A stretch of DNA of 64,000 nt from positions 310,001 through 374,000 of the forward strand of contig JAKRSF010000010.1 in assembly GCA_022402445.1 (NCBI GenBank), written 5' to 3'. Position 1 is the stretch's first letter; each line of letters begins with the position of its first letter. The position numbers and the translations under genes are program-made. This DNA is from Cyanobacteriota bacterium. GTDB taxonomy: Bacteria; Cyanobacteriota; Cyanobacteriia; CACIAM-69d. This document shows positions 24,575 to 32,961 of this stretch, piece after piece. The notes under the pieces were generated by a model. The model ran no database searches and was not told the origin of the DNA. It saw only the letters and a program-made list of their open reading frames with translations.

Positions 24575-25435
24575 CTAGGCGGTTGTTTGATGGGGATGGT
24601 GCCCTTGAAATTGCTCCTGGAAGAAGGTGGCGATCGCGCGGCTGACCTCGGGGCCACAGACATCGAGGGGCATGACGTGGCCGGAGCGATCGAACCATTG
24701 GGTTTCCAGCGGCCCCGCCACGCGATCGCGCAGCCAATCCACCACGATCGGCGAGATGGTGCGGTCGTTGCGGGAATGGGCGACGAAGGTGGGGCAGGTG
24801 ACGCGATCGAGGCAGCGGCGCGCCTGGTTCGAGAGTTTGAGGAGTGCCCGCCCCGCCCTGGAATTTTCAAAGGGATAGCAGGGGGCATAGAATCGCATTT
24901 CCCGCCGCTTCGGAATCGAGAAATTGAGCCAGCCAAATAGGGCGCACAGGACTTCTCCCCGGAAGGGCAATTTCAGGGCCGGGGCGGTGGTGGCGCAGGC
25001 GTCGATGAGCCCTTCGCTGGCTAGGATTAGGGCGATCGCGCCCCCCATGGAATCCCCATAGAGCCCCACCCAGCCGTAGCGATCGCGGGCGCGTTTCACC
25101 TCCTCCCGAGCCGCCGCCAGCATAGCCGCCGCCGTCATGCGCGAAAATTCCCGCCCCTGATCCGCCGCCGCCGCAAATCCATGGCCCGGTTGCAGGGGCA
25201 CAATCACGTCAAATCCCTGGCCATGGCACGCCTCCGCCACGGGCCGCACGCCGTAGGGCATGGCCGTGAATCCGTGCAGGCAGACGATCGCCCCCCGCTT
25301 TTCCTGGGGATTTTCGGTCTGGGAAGAAGAATTCCCGTGCAGCAGGGCAAAGGGCACCGCGTCCGCCATCAACCGGGCGCGATCGGTCGGGGCGATCGCA
25401 TCAAAGCCAGAAAAATAACTCAGGGGGGCAGCCAT
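24575..25435 (-). CDS. Alpha/beta hydrolase (carboxylesterase/lysophospholipase-like)
   Basis: This 286-residue protein has the nucleophile elbow GLYGDSMGGAIAL, an oxyanion loop VCLHGFTAMPYGVRP, the catalytic Asp in HSRNDRTISP and the His in DRSGHVMPLD. These match the serine aminopeptidase/monoglyceride lipase-like group (carboxylesterase Est30 type). The substrate is probably an ester or acylglycerol; it is not determined by sequence. The start at 25435 (MAAPLSYF) is uncertain: an alternative ATG at 25516 adds 27 residues without clear homology. It is convergent with pip. Confidence 0.85.
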   Translation of the reverse strand: MAAPLSYFSGFDAIAPTDRARLMADAVPFALLHGNSSSQTENPQEKRGAIVCLHGFTAMPYGVRPVAEACHGQGFDVIVPLQPGHGFAAAADQGREFSRMTAAAMLAAAREEVKRARDRYGWVGLYGDSMGGAIALILASEGLIDACATTAPALKLPFRGEVLCALFGWLNFSIPKRREMRFYAPCYPFENSRAGRALLKLSNQARRCLDRVTCPTFVAHSRNDRTISPIVVDWLRDRVAGPLETQWFDRSGHVMPLDVCGPEVSRAIATFFQEQFQGHHPHQTTA

Positions 25436-25583
25436 GGCAGGGCAGCGGGCCTTCACACCCGCCTTCGCGCTAAAGGAATCTACGGTTACGCTACCCGAGA
25501 TGCGCCCGTCCGCCATGGCCCCGGTCACCAGTTCCGCGATCGCCTATCGCCCATCCCCACCAGTCTTCCCAAAAACCGTTAGA

Positions 25584-25603
25584 CAAGGGGTTTAAACCCC
25601 TTG
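25584..25603. repeat. CAAGGGG-type 20-bp palindrome
   Basis: CAAGGGGTTTAAACCCCTTG is a perfect palindrome. Related copies occur at 28101, 33053, 46506 and 52246, all intergenic. Confidence 0.85.
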
Positions 25604-25735
25604 CCCCAGCCGGTTTAGTAATTCCAGCGCCAAGGGGGCAGCTCCTGAAGTTACCCGCCCCGATCTCCGTGGGGAGGGCCACCGAAAAAACTGGCCCAAG
25701 CTCCCCTCGCCACGGTTCAAAATATGCGGCCTAGG

Positions 25736-26134
25736 CTACGCCGCCCCCAACTGGCCGCGATATTCCTCCGGCGACAGCAGTTCATCGAGATCCCCCGGAT
25801 CCTCCACCTTCACCCGCAGCAGCCAGCCATCTCCGTAGGGATCATCGGCAATCTGCTCCGGCGACTCGATCAACGTCTCATTGCGCGCCAACACCGTCCC
25901 CGTCACGGGCGAATAGAGGGTCGCCACCGCCTTCACGGATTCCACCGTGCCGCACTCTTCCCCCTTTTCGACGGCGCTATCGACCTCCGGCAACTCCAGA
26001 AACACCAGATCGCCCAACTCATCGATGGCATAGGCCGTAATGCCAATGGTGACCACCCCATCGTCTTCGTCCTCCACACGCACATACTCGTGGGAGTCCT
26101 GGTAGAGCAGGGTATCGGGAAACTCTAAAGCCAT
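25736..26134 (-). CDS. gcvH: Glycine cleavage system H protein
   Basis: This is the lipoyl carrier of the glycine cleavage complex, which shuttles the aminomethyl group between P, T and L proteins. In cyanobacteria it contributes to photorespiration. The 132-residue protein matches the family over its whole length. The lipoylation lysine is Lys68 in ESVKAVATLYSP, and EYVRVEDEDDGVVTIGITAYA and GDGWLLRVK are also typical. The ATG at 26134 is used. The upstream gap carries 12-bp direct repeats next to a TATAAT box (26208-26240). No other gcv gene is in the window. Confidence 0.96.
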   Translation of the reverse strand: MALEFPDTLLYQDSHEYVRVEDEDDGVVTIGITAYAIDELGDLVFLELPEVDSAVEKGEECGTVESVKAVATLYSPVTGTVLARNETLIESPEQIADDPYGDGWLLRVKVEDPGDLDELLSPEEYRGQLGAA

Positions 26135-26207
26135 GGTGAGCCGCCTCGCTGGATGGCGCGATCGCAGGGAATCAAGTCACTTAGCCGAACTGTCGAACTA
26201 AGTTGGG

Positions 26208-26240
26208 CCAATTGTTGAACCAATTGTCGAACCAATTATA
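26208..26240 (-). promoter_or_regulatory. Candidate gcvH promoter with 12-bp direct repeats
   Basis: Two full and one partial 12-base units (CCAATTGTTGAA, CCAATTGTCGAA, CCAATTATA on the plus strand) lie 75-105 bases upstream of the gcvH start. Read on the minus strand, the array begins with TATAAT, a good -10 hexamer, so the repeats would cover the transcription start. No convincing -35 box is seen. Confidence 0.4.
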
Positions 26241-26294
26241 GGAGCCCGATCGCCCCGTCTTGTGGAACAGCGGCAGGATTTGGGCGGTTGGGAT

Positions 26295-26789
26295 TTAGGC
26301 GGAGGTCTCCCCGAACCGTTGCAGCCGGTGCAGGAGATCCTGGACGGGGGCGGGGGGACGGCGCATGACCCGGCCCGTGGCGCGATCGACCGGCGTGAGG
26401 GTGAGCTCCGCCGAGAGGTACTGCACCTGGCGATCGCGCGATTCGATCCGCTGCTGCCACCGCCAGCGCACCCCCCGCGTTTCCGTCGGCCGCGATCGCA
26501 CCACCGCCACCTCCCCCAGCCGCAGGGGCATGTGATAGTGCAGATTCAGGGTGACCACCGGCAGATCACAGCCCGCCGCCACGATCGCCCCGTAGGGAAT
26601 GCCCACCGCCTCTAGGGCCTCCAGGCGCGCCTCCTCCAGCCAGCCCACATAGGCCCCGTGCCACACCACTCCGGCGTAGTCCGTCTGCTGCGGATGGACC
26701 CGCACCTGATGCTCAAACCACGGCATTGCTTGATCCGCCTGATCCGCCGCGATCGCCCCTGATGATTGCTCGATTGGTTCCCTTGCCAT
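26295..26789 (-). CDS. Acyl-CoA thioesterase, hot-dog fold (4HBT/YbgC-like)
   Basis: This 164-residue hot-dog-fold protein carries the 4HBT signature HPQQTDYAGVVWHGAYVGWLEEARLEAL, in which Asp (TDYAG) is the usual catalytic acid. YHMPLRLGEVAVV and the C-terminal LTPVDRATGRVMRRPP follow. Such enzymes cleave acyl-CoA or acyl-ACP thioesters. A DHNA-CoA hydrolase role in phylloquinone synthesis is possible in cyanobacteria but cannot be decided here. The ATG at 26789 is used; a later Met (MPWFEHQ) is also possible. It reads toward gcvH, 160 bases away. Confidence 0.85.
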   Translation of the reverse strand: MAREPIEQSSGAIAADQADQAMPWFEHQVRVHPQQTDYAGVVWHGAYVGWLEEARLEALEAVGIPYGAIVAAGCDLPVVTLNLHYHMPLRLGEVAVVRSRPTETRGVRWRWQQRIESRDRQVQYLSAELTLTPVDRATGRVMRRPPAPVQDLLHRLQRFGETSA

Positions 26790-27120
26790 GGCCCTGCCCC
26801 GCCTCCGTACACCGAATCCATACGCCGAATCCTTAAGCAGGGTACGGCACCGGCCCGTGGTTTTGTAACTGTTCATGAATGTTCGTTTCTAAACCCATCG
26901 CGGCGGCGGCGCGATCGCCTAGGGGGCGGTGGCTGGGTGCCATAATGGGCGTCAATCTCGCTACGAAACGGCCCTGATTTTGGGCAAAATTTCGGCGCGA
27001 TCGCCCCGGCAGCCCCTAGCTTCAGGAGTGGCTCTGATCCCCACCGCCGGATCCAGGGCCAATTCCACCACACCATAAAATTCCATCTAGTCCATCGAGC
27101 GTTTTTAAGGCCGTATCCCA
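26790..27120. other. Divergent intergenic region
   Basis: These 331 bases lie between the thioesterase and USP genes. I see only GCGATCGC sites and a short AT-rich stretch (27075-27110) that could hold the USP promoter. Confidence 0.45.
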
Positions 27121-27969
27121 ATGATCAACAAAATTCTCCTCGCCGATTCCGGAGCCGGCAACTCGGAAGAGATGCTCAAATTCCTCCTGGAATTGCCCGC
27201 CCTCAAGGACGTGAAGGTGACCGTTCTGCACGTGGTGCCCGAGCGGGTGTCCTCCGATGAAATGGCCGAGCGCATCCAGCAGGGGGGCAAACTCCTGGCG
27301 CGGGCGGTGGAGTCGCTGGGGCTCAAGGGGGAGCAGGTGTCGCCCCGCCTCAAGCAGGGGGATCCGAAAACCGTGGTCTGCGATGTGGCCGAGGAGGAGA
27401 AGACGGACCTGATCATCATGGGGTCGCGGGGCCTGAAGCGGCTCCAGTCGATCCTCGAAAATTCCGTCAGCCAGTATGTGTTCCAGCTTTCGGCGCGGCC
27501 CATGCTGCTGGTGAAGGATGATATCTACGTCAAGCGCCTGAATCGGGTGATGGTGGCGATCGATAAGTCCGAGGCGGCGGCGGATGCCCTGGAACAGGCC
27601 CTGTTCTTTGCCCGCAATATCCCCAATGGGCAGCTTTATTTGCTCCATGTGGATCCGTCGAAGGGGGCGGATGATGCGATCGCCGGTCCCGCCGCGGAAT
27701 CGGATCCGGTGCTGGCTACCGCGATCGCCAAGGCCAAGCAATTGGGCATTCAATACACGGCCATCTCCTCCGGCGGCAAACCCGGCCCCACCATCTGCCG
27801 CCTCGCCGAGGAGAAAAATATTGACCTGCTGATGCTGGGTTCGCCCGATCGCCGCCCCTCGATCGCCAAGGGTCTCCCGGATCTCGATCGCCTCCTGGGC
27901 ACCTCCCTGTCGGATTATGTGCGGGTCTATACCCCCTGCCCCGTCCTGCTGACCCGCACCGCCGGATAG
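27121..27969 (+). CDS. Tandem universal stress protein
   Basis: This 282-residue protein is made of two USP (UspA-type) domains, at about 1-140 and 141-280. The first ends DLIIMGSRGLKRLQSILENSVSQYV and has the ATP-binding signature G-x2-G-x9-GS/N only partly (GSRGLKRL, NSVSQ). The second has MVAIDKSEAAADAL, VYTPCPVLLTR and LMLGSPDRR. Cyanobacterial tandem USPs are soluble and associated with stress and long-term survival. Its exact role is unknown. The first ATG is used, and a rho-independent terminator follows. Confidence 0.9.
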   Translation: MINKILLADSGAGNSEEMLKFLLELPALKDVKVTVLHVVPERVSSDEMAERIQQGGKLLARAVESLGLKGEQVSPRLKQGDPKTVVCDVAEEEKTDLIIMGSRGLKRLQSILENSVSQYVFQLSARPMLLVKDDIYVKRLNRVMVAIDKSEAAADALEQALFFARNIPNGQLYLLHVDPSKGADDAIAGPAAESDPVLATAIAKAKQLGIQYTAISSGGKPGPTICRLAEEKNIDLLMLGSPDRRPSIAKGLPDLDRLLGTSLSDYVRVYTPCPVLLTRTAG

Positions 27970-28007
27970 GGCGCGATCGCCCAGCCCTCCAGTCGCCCCC
28001 AAGAAAA

Positions 28008-28048
28008 TCGCCGGTCCCTGGAAAGGAAACCGGCGACTTTTGGTTTTT
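28008..28048 (+). terminator. Rho-independent terminator of the USP gene
   Basis: An 8-bp perfect stem TCGCCGGT/ACCGGCGA has a 13-base loop and is followed by CTTTTGGTTTTT. It is about 40 bases after the stop codon. Confidence 0.8.
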
Positions 28049-28100
28049 GAACTAATCGCGTAACGGTTGGTCTTGACGGTCGTGCTTAATGGTGAGGGGG

Positions 28101-28120
28101 CAAGGGGCTGAATCCCCTTG
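28101..28120. repeat. CAAGGGG-type palindrome
   Basis: CAAGGGGCTGAATCCCCTTG, flanked by GTGAG/CTCAC that extends the dyad, lies in the gap between the convergent USP and DUF4912 genes. Confidence 0.85.
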
Positions 28121-28156
28121 TCTCACTGGATTGGAGCCAGATGTTTGATTAACCCC

Positions 28157-29509
28157 CTAGCTAAACCACTCCAGCACCGCCTCGTCCTTCGTATTCGTAT
28201 TGCGCGACGGCGTTTCCCGCTCGAAGGTCATATGCACCGATCGCGTCTGCTCCCCATCCGACGCCACCGCCACGATCGGGTAATCAATCACCCCATCCTG
28301 GAACGACATCTGGAAGCGGAACGTGCCATCGGGATTCAGTTGAATCGGACGACCCCCCACGGTCACCGTCGCATCCGGCTCGGTGGCCCCGTAAACAATC
28401 AACTCCGCATCCGCCACCAGCCAGAACTTGCGGGGGCGCGGCGGCGCAGCGGAAGCACTCCAGCCCGCGCCGGATTCGGTGTAGAGCATCCCCGCCCCGG
28501 ACAGGTTGATGCCGGAGGCCGTCGGCACCGCCCACTGGCCCACCCCGGACGGGAAGACGTAGGAGCTGAGGCTTTCCAGGTGCTGGATCGAGGCGGGAAC
28601 CGACGCGGGCACATGCTGCATCGACCCGAACAGGGAACCGGCCACCCGCTGGGACTCGACGCCCGCAGCCATGCCAAAGATTTGTTCGTAGATGGTGCTT
28701 TCCATGCCGGGGGCCGCTGCCTTCTGGCTCGGGGGCACCAGCTTGGCGACGGTGACGCCCCGCAGGTCGCGCTCCCAGGGCACGGTCACAAAAATGTCTT
28801 CCACCCAATCGGAGGGGTAGACGGGGGGAATGCGGACGGGGGCCGATCGCGCCAGCAGCAGCCAACGGCCGTCATAGGCCCGGTAGCCCACCTCGGCCAC
28901 ATAGTCGCGATCGCTCACGGGAATCGGCAGGTACCACTCCCGAGCCAGTTCATCGCAGGGATATTCCTGGACGCTGTGGGGGCGCTGATGATTGACATCA
29001 ATGTCCGTCACATCGCACAGGCGCAGGGCGAGCTGCTGACCCCCCTGGCGGCGCAGGTCTTCCTTATGCTCGTTCGGCACATCCCAGTAGGCGTAGGCCC
29101 ATTGCGGATCGCGGGGCAATAGGGCAATCCGACTTTCGCCGTAGCCCCCCGGAAGATCCGGTAGCCCTTCATCGACCGATGCTAGGACTTCGGGATCGAG
29201 GGTCTTGTCATCCTGGCCGAGATTGAACTTTGCCGCTTCCACTTGCTCCTGAGCCTCCACGATTTGAGGTTGTTCGGGTATGTCTTGCGAAGGGGTGATC
29301 ACCACCTCCACCGGGTCGCTGACCGCCGGGGCGCTAGGCCCTGGGTCGCTGACCGCCGGGGTGCTGACGGGGGCCGGACTTTTCGCCATGATCGCCGCCA
29401 GTAGCTGGTCTTTACGCATTCGGCTATAGCGGGAGATTTCTAGCTCGCTAGCCACCCGACGGAGTTGGCGGAGGGTCATCTCTTCAAGAGGCGGCCGGTC
29501 TAAACTCAT
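28157..29509 (-). CDS. DUF4912 domain-containing protein
   Basis: The protein has 450 residues. Residues 1-45 form an SAP/Rho-N-like helical hairpin (MTLRQLRRVASELEISRYSRMRKDQLLAAI). Residues 46-95 are a disordered Pro/Ser/Val linker with a short direct repeat (PAVSDP twice). The DUF4912 core (about 115-260) includes RIALLPRDPQWAYAYWDVPNEHKEDLRRQGG, and a beta-sandwich-like C-terminal part follows (about 375-440). DUF4912 proteins are common in cyanobacteria and firmicutes, and the function is unknown. The SAP-like end suggests nucleic-acid association. The ATG at 29509 is used. Confidence 0.88.
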   Translation of the reverse strand: MSLDRPPLEEMTLRQLRRVASELEISRYSRMRKDQLLAAIMAKSPAPVSTPAVSDPGPSAPAVSDPVEVVITPSQDIPEQPQIVEAQEQVEAAKFNLGQDDKTLDPEVLASVDEGLPDLPGGYGESRIALLPRDPQWAYAYWDVPNEHKEDLRRQGGQQLALRLCDVTDIDVNHQRPHSVQEYPCDELAREWYLPIPVSDRDYVAEVGYRAYDGRWLLLARSAPVRIPPVYPSDWVEDIFVTVPWERDLRGVTVAKLVPPSQKAAAPGMESTIYEQIFGMAAGVESQRVAGSLFGSMQHVPASVPASIQHLESLSSYVFPSGVGQWAVPTASGINLSGAGMLYTESGAGWSASAAPPRPRKFWLVADAELIVYGATEPDATVTVGGRPIQLNPDGTFRFQMSFQDGVIDYPIVAVASDGEQTRSVHMTFERETPSRNTNTKDEAVLEWFS

Positions 29510-29989
29510 AAGTCGCTTTCTCCTGGTGCGTCATCACATCACACAGCCTATTGGCGTACCGAGGCGGAAGAGGCCCCCGCGATCGCCGGACCTGGGGGGG
29601 CAGGGATCGCGTTCCGAGCCCGTTGGCTCCATATCCTAACGGAGCTATCCCGATGGATCGAGGCCGCAGGGGCGCTTTCTGCAACGGATTTCTTAGGGGG
29701 TGACGAGGTTTGGCGCGATCGCGAGATCGCTGTGTCATGAGTCTATGACATTGTGGGGAGCGTGGCGGGCGGCGCTGGGTAGCTTTGTCAAGGTTTGATG
29801 ACTTTTGGGATATGGTTTGCTCCCCGCCGCGATCGCGCCTGTTTTGGATGGGTTTGGGGTGGGTTGGGGAGGGGTCAAAGAGGGGGTTTCCTGGGGGGCG
29901 ATCGGGGGCGGCCACAAAAAAACCGCCGGAGCTGGGGCCAGCGGGGTGGGGGCGATCGCCGCGATCGCGCAATGGCTAGGCAAGAATGC
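29510..29989. other. Intergenic region between DUF4912 and CysQ-like genes
   Basis: These 480 bases are GC-rich, with several GCGATCGC sites and a perfect 6-6-6 dyad at 29733-29750. I see no supported gene. Plus-strand open frames here are composed of Gly/Arg/Trp-rich shadow sequence. Confidence 0.45.
29733..29750. promoter_or_regulatory. Inverted repeat, candidate operator upstream of DUF4912
   Basis: TGTCAT-GAGTCT-ATGACA is a perfect 6-bp dyad with a 6-base spacer, 224 bases upstream of the DUF4912 start. No regulator is known for it. Confidence 0.25.
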
Positions 29990-30859
29990 CTAGGGGGCTA
30001 GGGAATCCAGGAGGGCTTGGGCGCGATCGGCCAGGAGGTCATGGCAGGGGCCGTTGGTGGCGATGCGTCCGCCCCATTGGCTGATGTCCCCTTGGTTGTA
30101 GCGGAGGGGTTGGCCGTCGAAGTGGGTGAAGCGTCCGCCCGCTTCGGTCAGGATCAGTTCCGGGGCGGCCATGTCCCAGTCCTTGGGGGCGGATTTGCCG
30201 GAGAGGGAAAGGTAGACGTCGGCGCGGCGATCGACGATCGCGGCGATTTTGCCCCCGATGCTGCCCACGGCGGTTTGGTGCTGGCAGGGCAGGGCGGCGA
30301 GGAGTTTATTGAAACGCTCATCCCGGTGGGTGCGGCTGACCACGACGGCGAGGCTGCTGGCGTCGGCGCGATCGCTCACCCGGCCCGGTTCGATGCGGCC
30401 ATCGCGATGGTAGATTTCCGTGCCGCTGCCCCGGACGGCGCAGTAGAGTTTGTCGGCTTCGGGGCAGGCGACGACGGCGACGACGGGGCGGCCCTGGTGG
30501 ACGAGGGCGATGTGGAGGGCGTATTCGCCGGTCTGATCAATAAAATCGCGGGTGCCGTCGAGGGGATCGATGATCCACACCCAGTCGCGATCGATGGGGA
30601 CGGGGCCGTGCTGCTGGAGGTGCTGTTGATAGGTTTCTTCGCTGAGATACCCAAAGTCCTGGTGGCCTAGTTCCCCCACGAGCCGCTCAAGGATGTGGTG
30701 GTTGGCGGCGCGATCGGCGGCGGTGACGGGGCCGTCGGCCTTTTCGTTGGCATCGAGGGTGAGGCCAAATTCCTCCGCCCGGTAGTAGCGATGGAGGATG
30801 TCGGCGGCTTCCCAACCCACGGCGCGGGCGAGGTCGGCGAGGGTTTCGGGGGATTTCAT
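29990..30859 (-). CDS. Inositol monophosphatase superfamily, 3'(2'),5'-bisphosphate nucleotidase (CysQ-like)
   Basis: This 289-residue Mg2+-dependent, Li+-sensitive phosphatase-fold protein shows the metal sites EETY (about 74), WIIDPLDGTRDF (Asp-Pro-Leu-Asp-Gly-Thr) and KDWDMAAPELILTEAGG near the C-terminus. GSGTEIYHRDG and SRTHRDERF are typical of cyanobacterial CysQ-type enzymes. These remove the 3' phosphate of PAP during sulfate assimilation, though inositol phosphates remain possible substrates. It is divergent from the zinc-ribbon gene at 30969. The ATG at 30859 begins the family N-terminus. Confidence 0.9.
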   Translation of the reverse strand: MKSPETLADLARAVGWEAADILHRYYRAEEFGLTLDANEKADGPVTAADRAANHHILERLVGELGHQDFGYLSEETYQQHLQQHGPVPIDRDWVWIIDPLDGTRDFIDQTGEYALHIALVHQGRPVVAVVACPEADKLYCAVRGSGTEIYHRDGRIEPGRVSDRADASSLAVVVSRTHRDERFNKLLAALPCQHQTAVGSIGGKIAAIVDRRADVYLSLSGKSAPKDWDMAAPELILTEAGGRFTHFDGQPLRYNQGDISQWGGRIATNGPCHDLLADRAQALLDSLAP

Positions 30860-30968
30860 GGGCGTTTGGATTGGTTAAGCTCGATCGCGGGGCCGGATCT
30901 TTAGAAAATGCGGATTCGGGCGGCTCCGGTAGGTTTCAAGTCTATCGACGTTTGGGGGCGATCGCGGG

Positions 30969-31559
30969 ATGGCAGCGGCATATGGAGCAAGTTTCGGGGC
31001 CGGGTGGCGGCTGAGCTTGGTGGCCCTGGGGGATGGCACGCAGACGGGGGTGACCCTGTCGCAGACCTCGGCGGGTAGCCAGCAGCAGCAAACGGTGACG
31101 GTGCAGACGGGGCCGTGGCGATCGCCGCCGGAGTTGTTTTGCTTGGCGGATCAGCACTATGGCCTGCGGATTCTGGGGCGCGATCGCGAGGTGTGGCTCG
31201 ACTGCCGCCCCGGTCAGCTCCGCCAATGTCCCCAGCCGCCCCTGTTGCTCGGCGCGATCGCGGTGCCCCTCACCCCAGAGAGTTCCCCGGCCCCAGCCCC
31301 CCCAATGGAGCCCATGAGGCCGATGGGGCCGATGAAACCCATGGAGCCCATGGCCCCCCTACCGCCCATGACCCTGGGGAACATGACCATGGATCTCAAC
31401 GCTATGACCATGAATATCGGCGATCGCACCCTGAGCCTGAATCAACCGGAGCAACCGGGCGATCGCGCGGCAAAACGCCCCAACTTCTGCCCCCAGTGCG
31501 GTCATCGGCTGGAGGGCCGCGATCGCTACTGTAGCCAATGCGGCACCGCCCTCAGTTAG
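30969..31559 (+). CDS. Zinc-ribbon protein with Met/Pro-rich linker
   Basis: The protein has 196 residues. The N-terminal part (about 14-65) resembles small cyanobacterial beta proteins with the phrase QQQQTVTVQTGPWRSPPELF. A linker (about 104-140) is built from PM-type dipeptide-tripeptide repeats (MEPMRPMGPMKPMEPM). A short NMTMDLNAMTMNIGDRTLSLN region follows. It ends in a double-Cys zinc ribbon (FCPQCGHRLEGRDRYCSQCGTAL, four Cys). The function is unknown; the ribbon suggests protein or nucleic-acid binding. The ATG at 30969 is chosen, though a downstream start is possible since the first 12 residues look unstructured. Confidence 0.75.
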   Translation: MAAAYGASFGAGWRLSLVALGDGTQTGVTLSQTSAGSQQQQTVTVQTGPWRSPPELFCLADQHYGLRILGRDREVWLDCRPGQLRQCPQPPLLLGAIAVPLTPESSPAPAPPMEPMRPMGPMKPMEPMAPLPPMTLGNMTMDLNAMTMNIGDRTLSLNQPEQPGDRAAKRPNFCPQCGHRLEGRDRYCSQCGTALS

Positions 31560-31588
31560 GGTGGGGGTTGGGGCGATCGCGGGGGGCT

Positions 31589-31613
31589 GGGTTGGGAGAC
31601 CCAACCCCTACGG
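31589..31613. repeat. REP-like half element in a convergent gap
   Basis: TTGGGAGACCCAACCCCTAC, then GG, is a TTGGG-type half element (inverse orientation). It lies in the short gap between the zinc-ribbon and cyclophilin-RTX stop codons. Confidence 0.8.
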
Positions 31614-31638
31614 GGACTCCGGTTGATTGCGCGGGGAT

Positions 31639-32961
31639 CTAGAGGCGCAGGGCCGCATCATTGGTCCCCGTCACAAAGAGGCCCGCCTGCACATCCGCCA
31701 CCACCGCATTCTGCACCCGCGCCAGCACCGAACTGGCCGCTCGCACCAGCACATCACTGCCGCTGGCCTCCGCCGTCAGATCCGCTAGGGTCAAATTCCC
31801 CACGATCGCGATGCGATCGCCCTCGGTGCGGCTGAAATCCGCAATCACATCCGCCGTTTCCGCCGTGCTGCCCACGACCGTCGCCACCCGGATCGCGAAC
31901 ACATCCGCCCCCAGGCCACCGGTCAGGGTATCGGAGCCAAAGTCGCCGCAGAGCACATCATCGCCCGCGCCCCCCAGGAGCTGATCGTTCCCCTGGCCGC
32001 CGCGCACGAAATCATTGCCCGCGCCCCCCGACACCAGATCATCGCCCTGGTTGCCGTTGACGAAATCGCTGCCTTCGCCACCGTTGAGCGCGTCATTGCC
32101 CTCGTTGCCGCGCAGGTAATCATTGCCTGCGCCGCCGGTGATGGAGTCGTTGCCCCCGTCGCCCCAGATGATGTCGGCCCCGTCGGACCCGGCGATCGTG
32201 TCATCCCCCGCGAGGGCGCGCAGGCCGTTGGGCGCATTCGCCAGTTCCCCGGCGGCCACCTGCTTGGTTTCGGCCCCATCGCCCAGGAAGGCGAAACCGC
32301 CCGCCACCGGCAGATCCGCCCGGTTCAGAAAATTGGTGGCCGCATTCAGCAGGGCCGTATCCCCCAAGATCGCGGAGCGCCGGGTTGCTAGGGTGCCATC
32401 CACCACCTTGGCGAACTCGATGCGATCGCCCTGCTGCACAGAGTCAATGGCACCGAGGCCGCCCACCACCTGACCGAAGGGGGCGTACTGACCATCCAAA
32501 GACGGCTGGGGCGCGAGGGCAATATAAAACTGCGACGAGGCGGAATCCAGCGCCTGGGCACGGGCCATGGCGATCGTCCCTCGCTGGTGGGTCAGGGCCA
32601 GGGGCACGCCGGACACCGCTTGGCTATAGGTGGGCGCTGCGGCCCCCTGGGGTTTGATTTCGAGGGGAATGCGGCGCTCGGTGCCCGTCAGCGGATCAAT
32701 AAAACCACCGGCCCCGAGGCGATTGAGGGGCACATTGGGATCTTTCCCCGCCGGGTCGCCCGCCTGGATCACAAAGGGCGACGGATCCCGCACAACCCGA
32801 TGGAAAGGGATGCCGTCATAGAAACCCGAATCCACGAGTTCGGCAAAGTTGCCCGCCGTGATCGGGGCGTTGTCCCCATCTAGGGCGATTTCGAGGACGT
32901 TGCCGCCGATGCGCATCAGGACCGTGGCACGACCGGCGAGGGGCTGGATTTCGGTGGACAT
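31639..32961 (-). CDS. Cyclophilin-type peptidylprolyl isomerase fused to RTX calcium-binding repeats
   Basis: The protein has 440 residues. Residues 10-195 are a cyclophilin domain (FAELVDSGFYDGIPFHRVV, FVIQAGDP, SASSQFYIALAPQPSLDGQYAPFGQVVGG), which would catalyse prolyl cis-trans isomerisation. Residues about 245-370 hold around ten RTX nonapeptides of the GGxGxDxUx type (GGAGNDYLRGNEGNDALNGG and following), which bind Ca2+. The last 70 residues (DVIADFSRTEGDRIAI) resemble the C-terminal serralysin-like cap used for type I secretion. There is no N-terminal signal, in keeping with type I export. RTX-linked PPIases have been seen in cyanobacteria, but I know no characterised one. It is probably a surface or secreted folding factor. 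Confidence 0.88.
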   Translation of the reverse strand: MSTEIQPLAGRATVLMRIGGNVLEIALDGDNAPITAGNFAELVDSGFYDGIPFHRVVRDPSPFVIQAGDPAGKDPNVPLNRLGAGGFIDPLTGTERRIPLEIKPQGAAAPTYSQAVSGVPLALTHQRGTIAMARAQALDSASSQFYIALAPQPSLDGQYAPFGQVVGGLGAIDSVQQGDRIEFAKVVDGTLATRRSAILGDTALLNAATNFLNRADLPVAGGFAFLGDGAETKQVAAGELANAPNGLRALAGDDTIAGSDGADIIWGDGGNDSITGGAGNDYLRGNEGNDALNGGEGSDFVNGNQGDDLVSGGAGNDFVRGGQGNDQLLGGAGDDVLCGDFGSDTLTGGLGADVFAIRVATVVGSTAETADVIADFSRTEGDRIAIVGNLTLADLTAEASGSDVLVRAASSVLARVQNAVVADVQAGLFVTGTNDAALRL

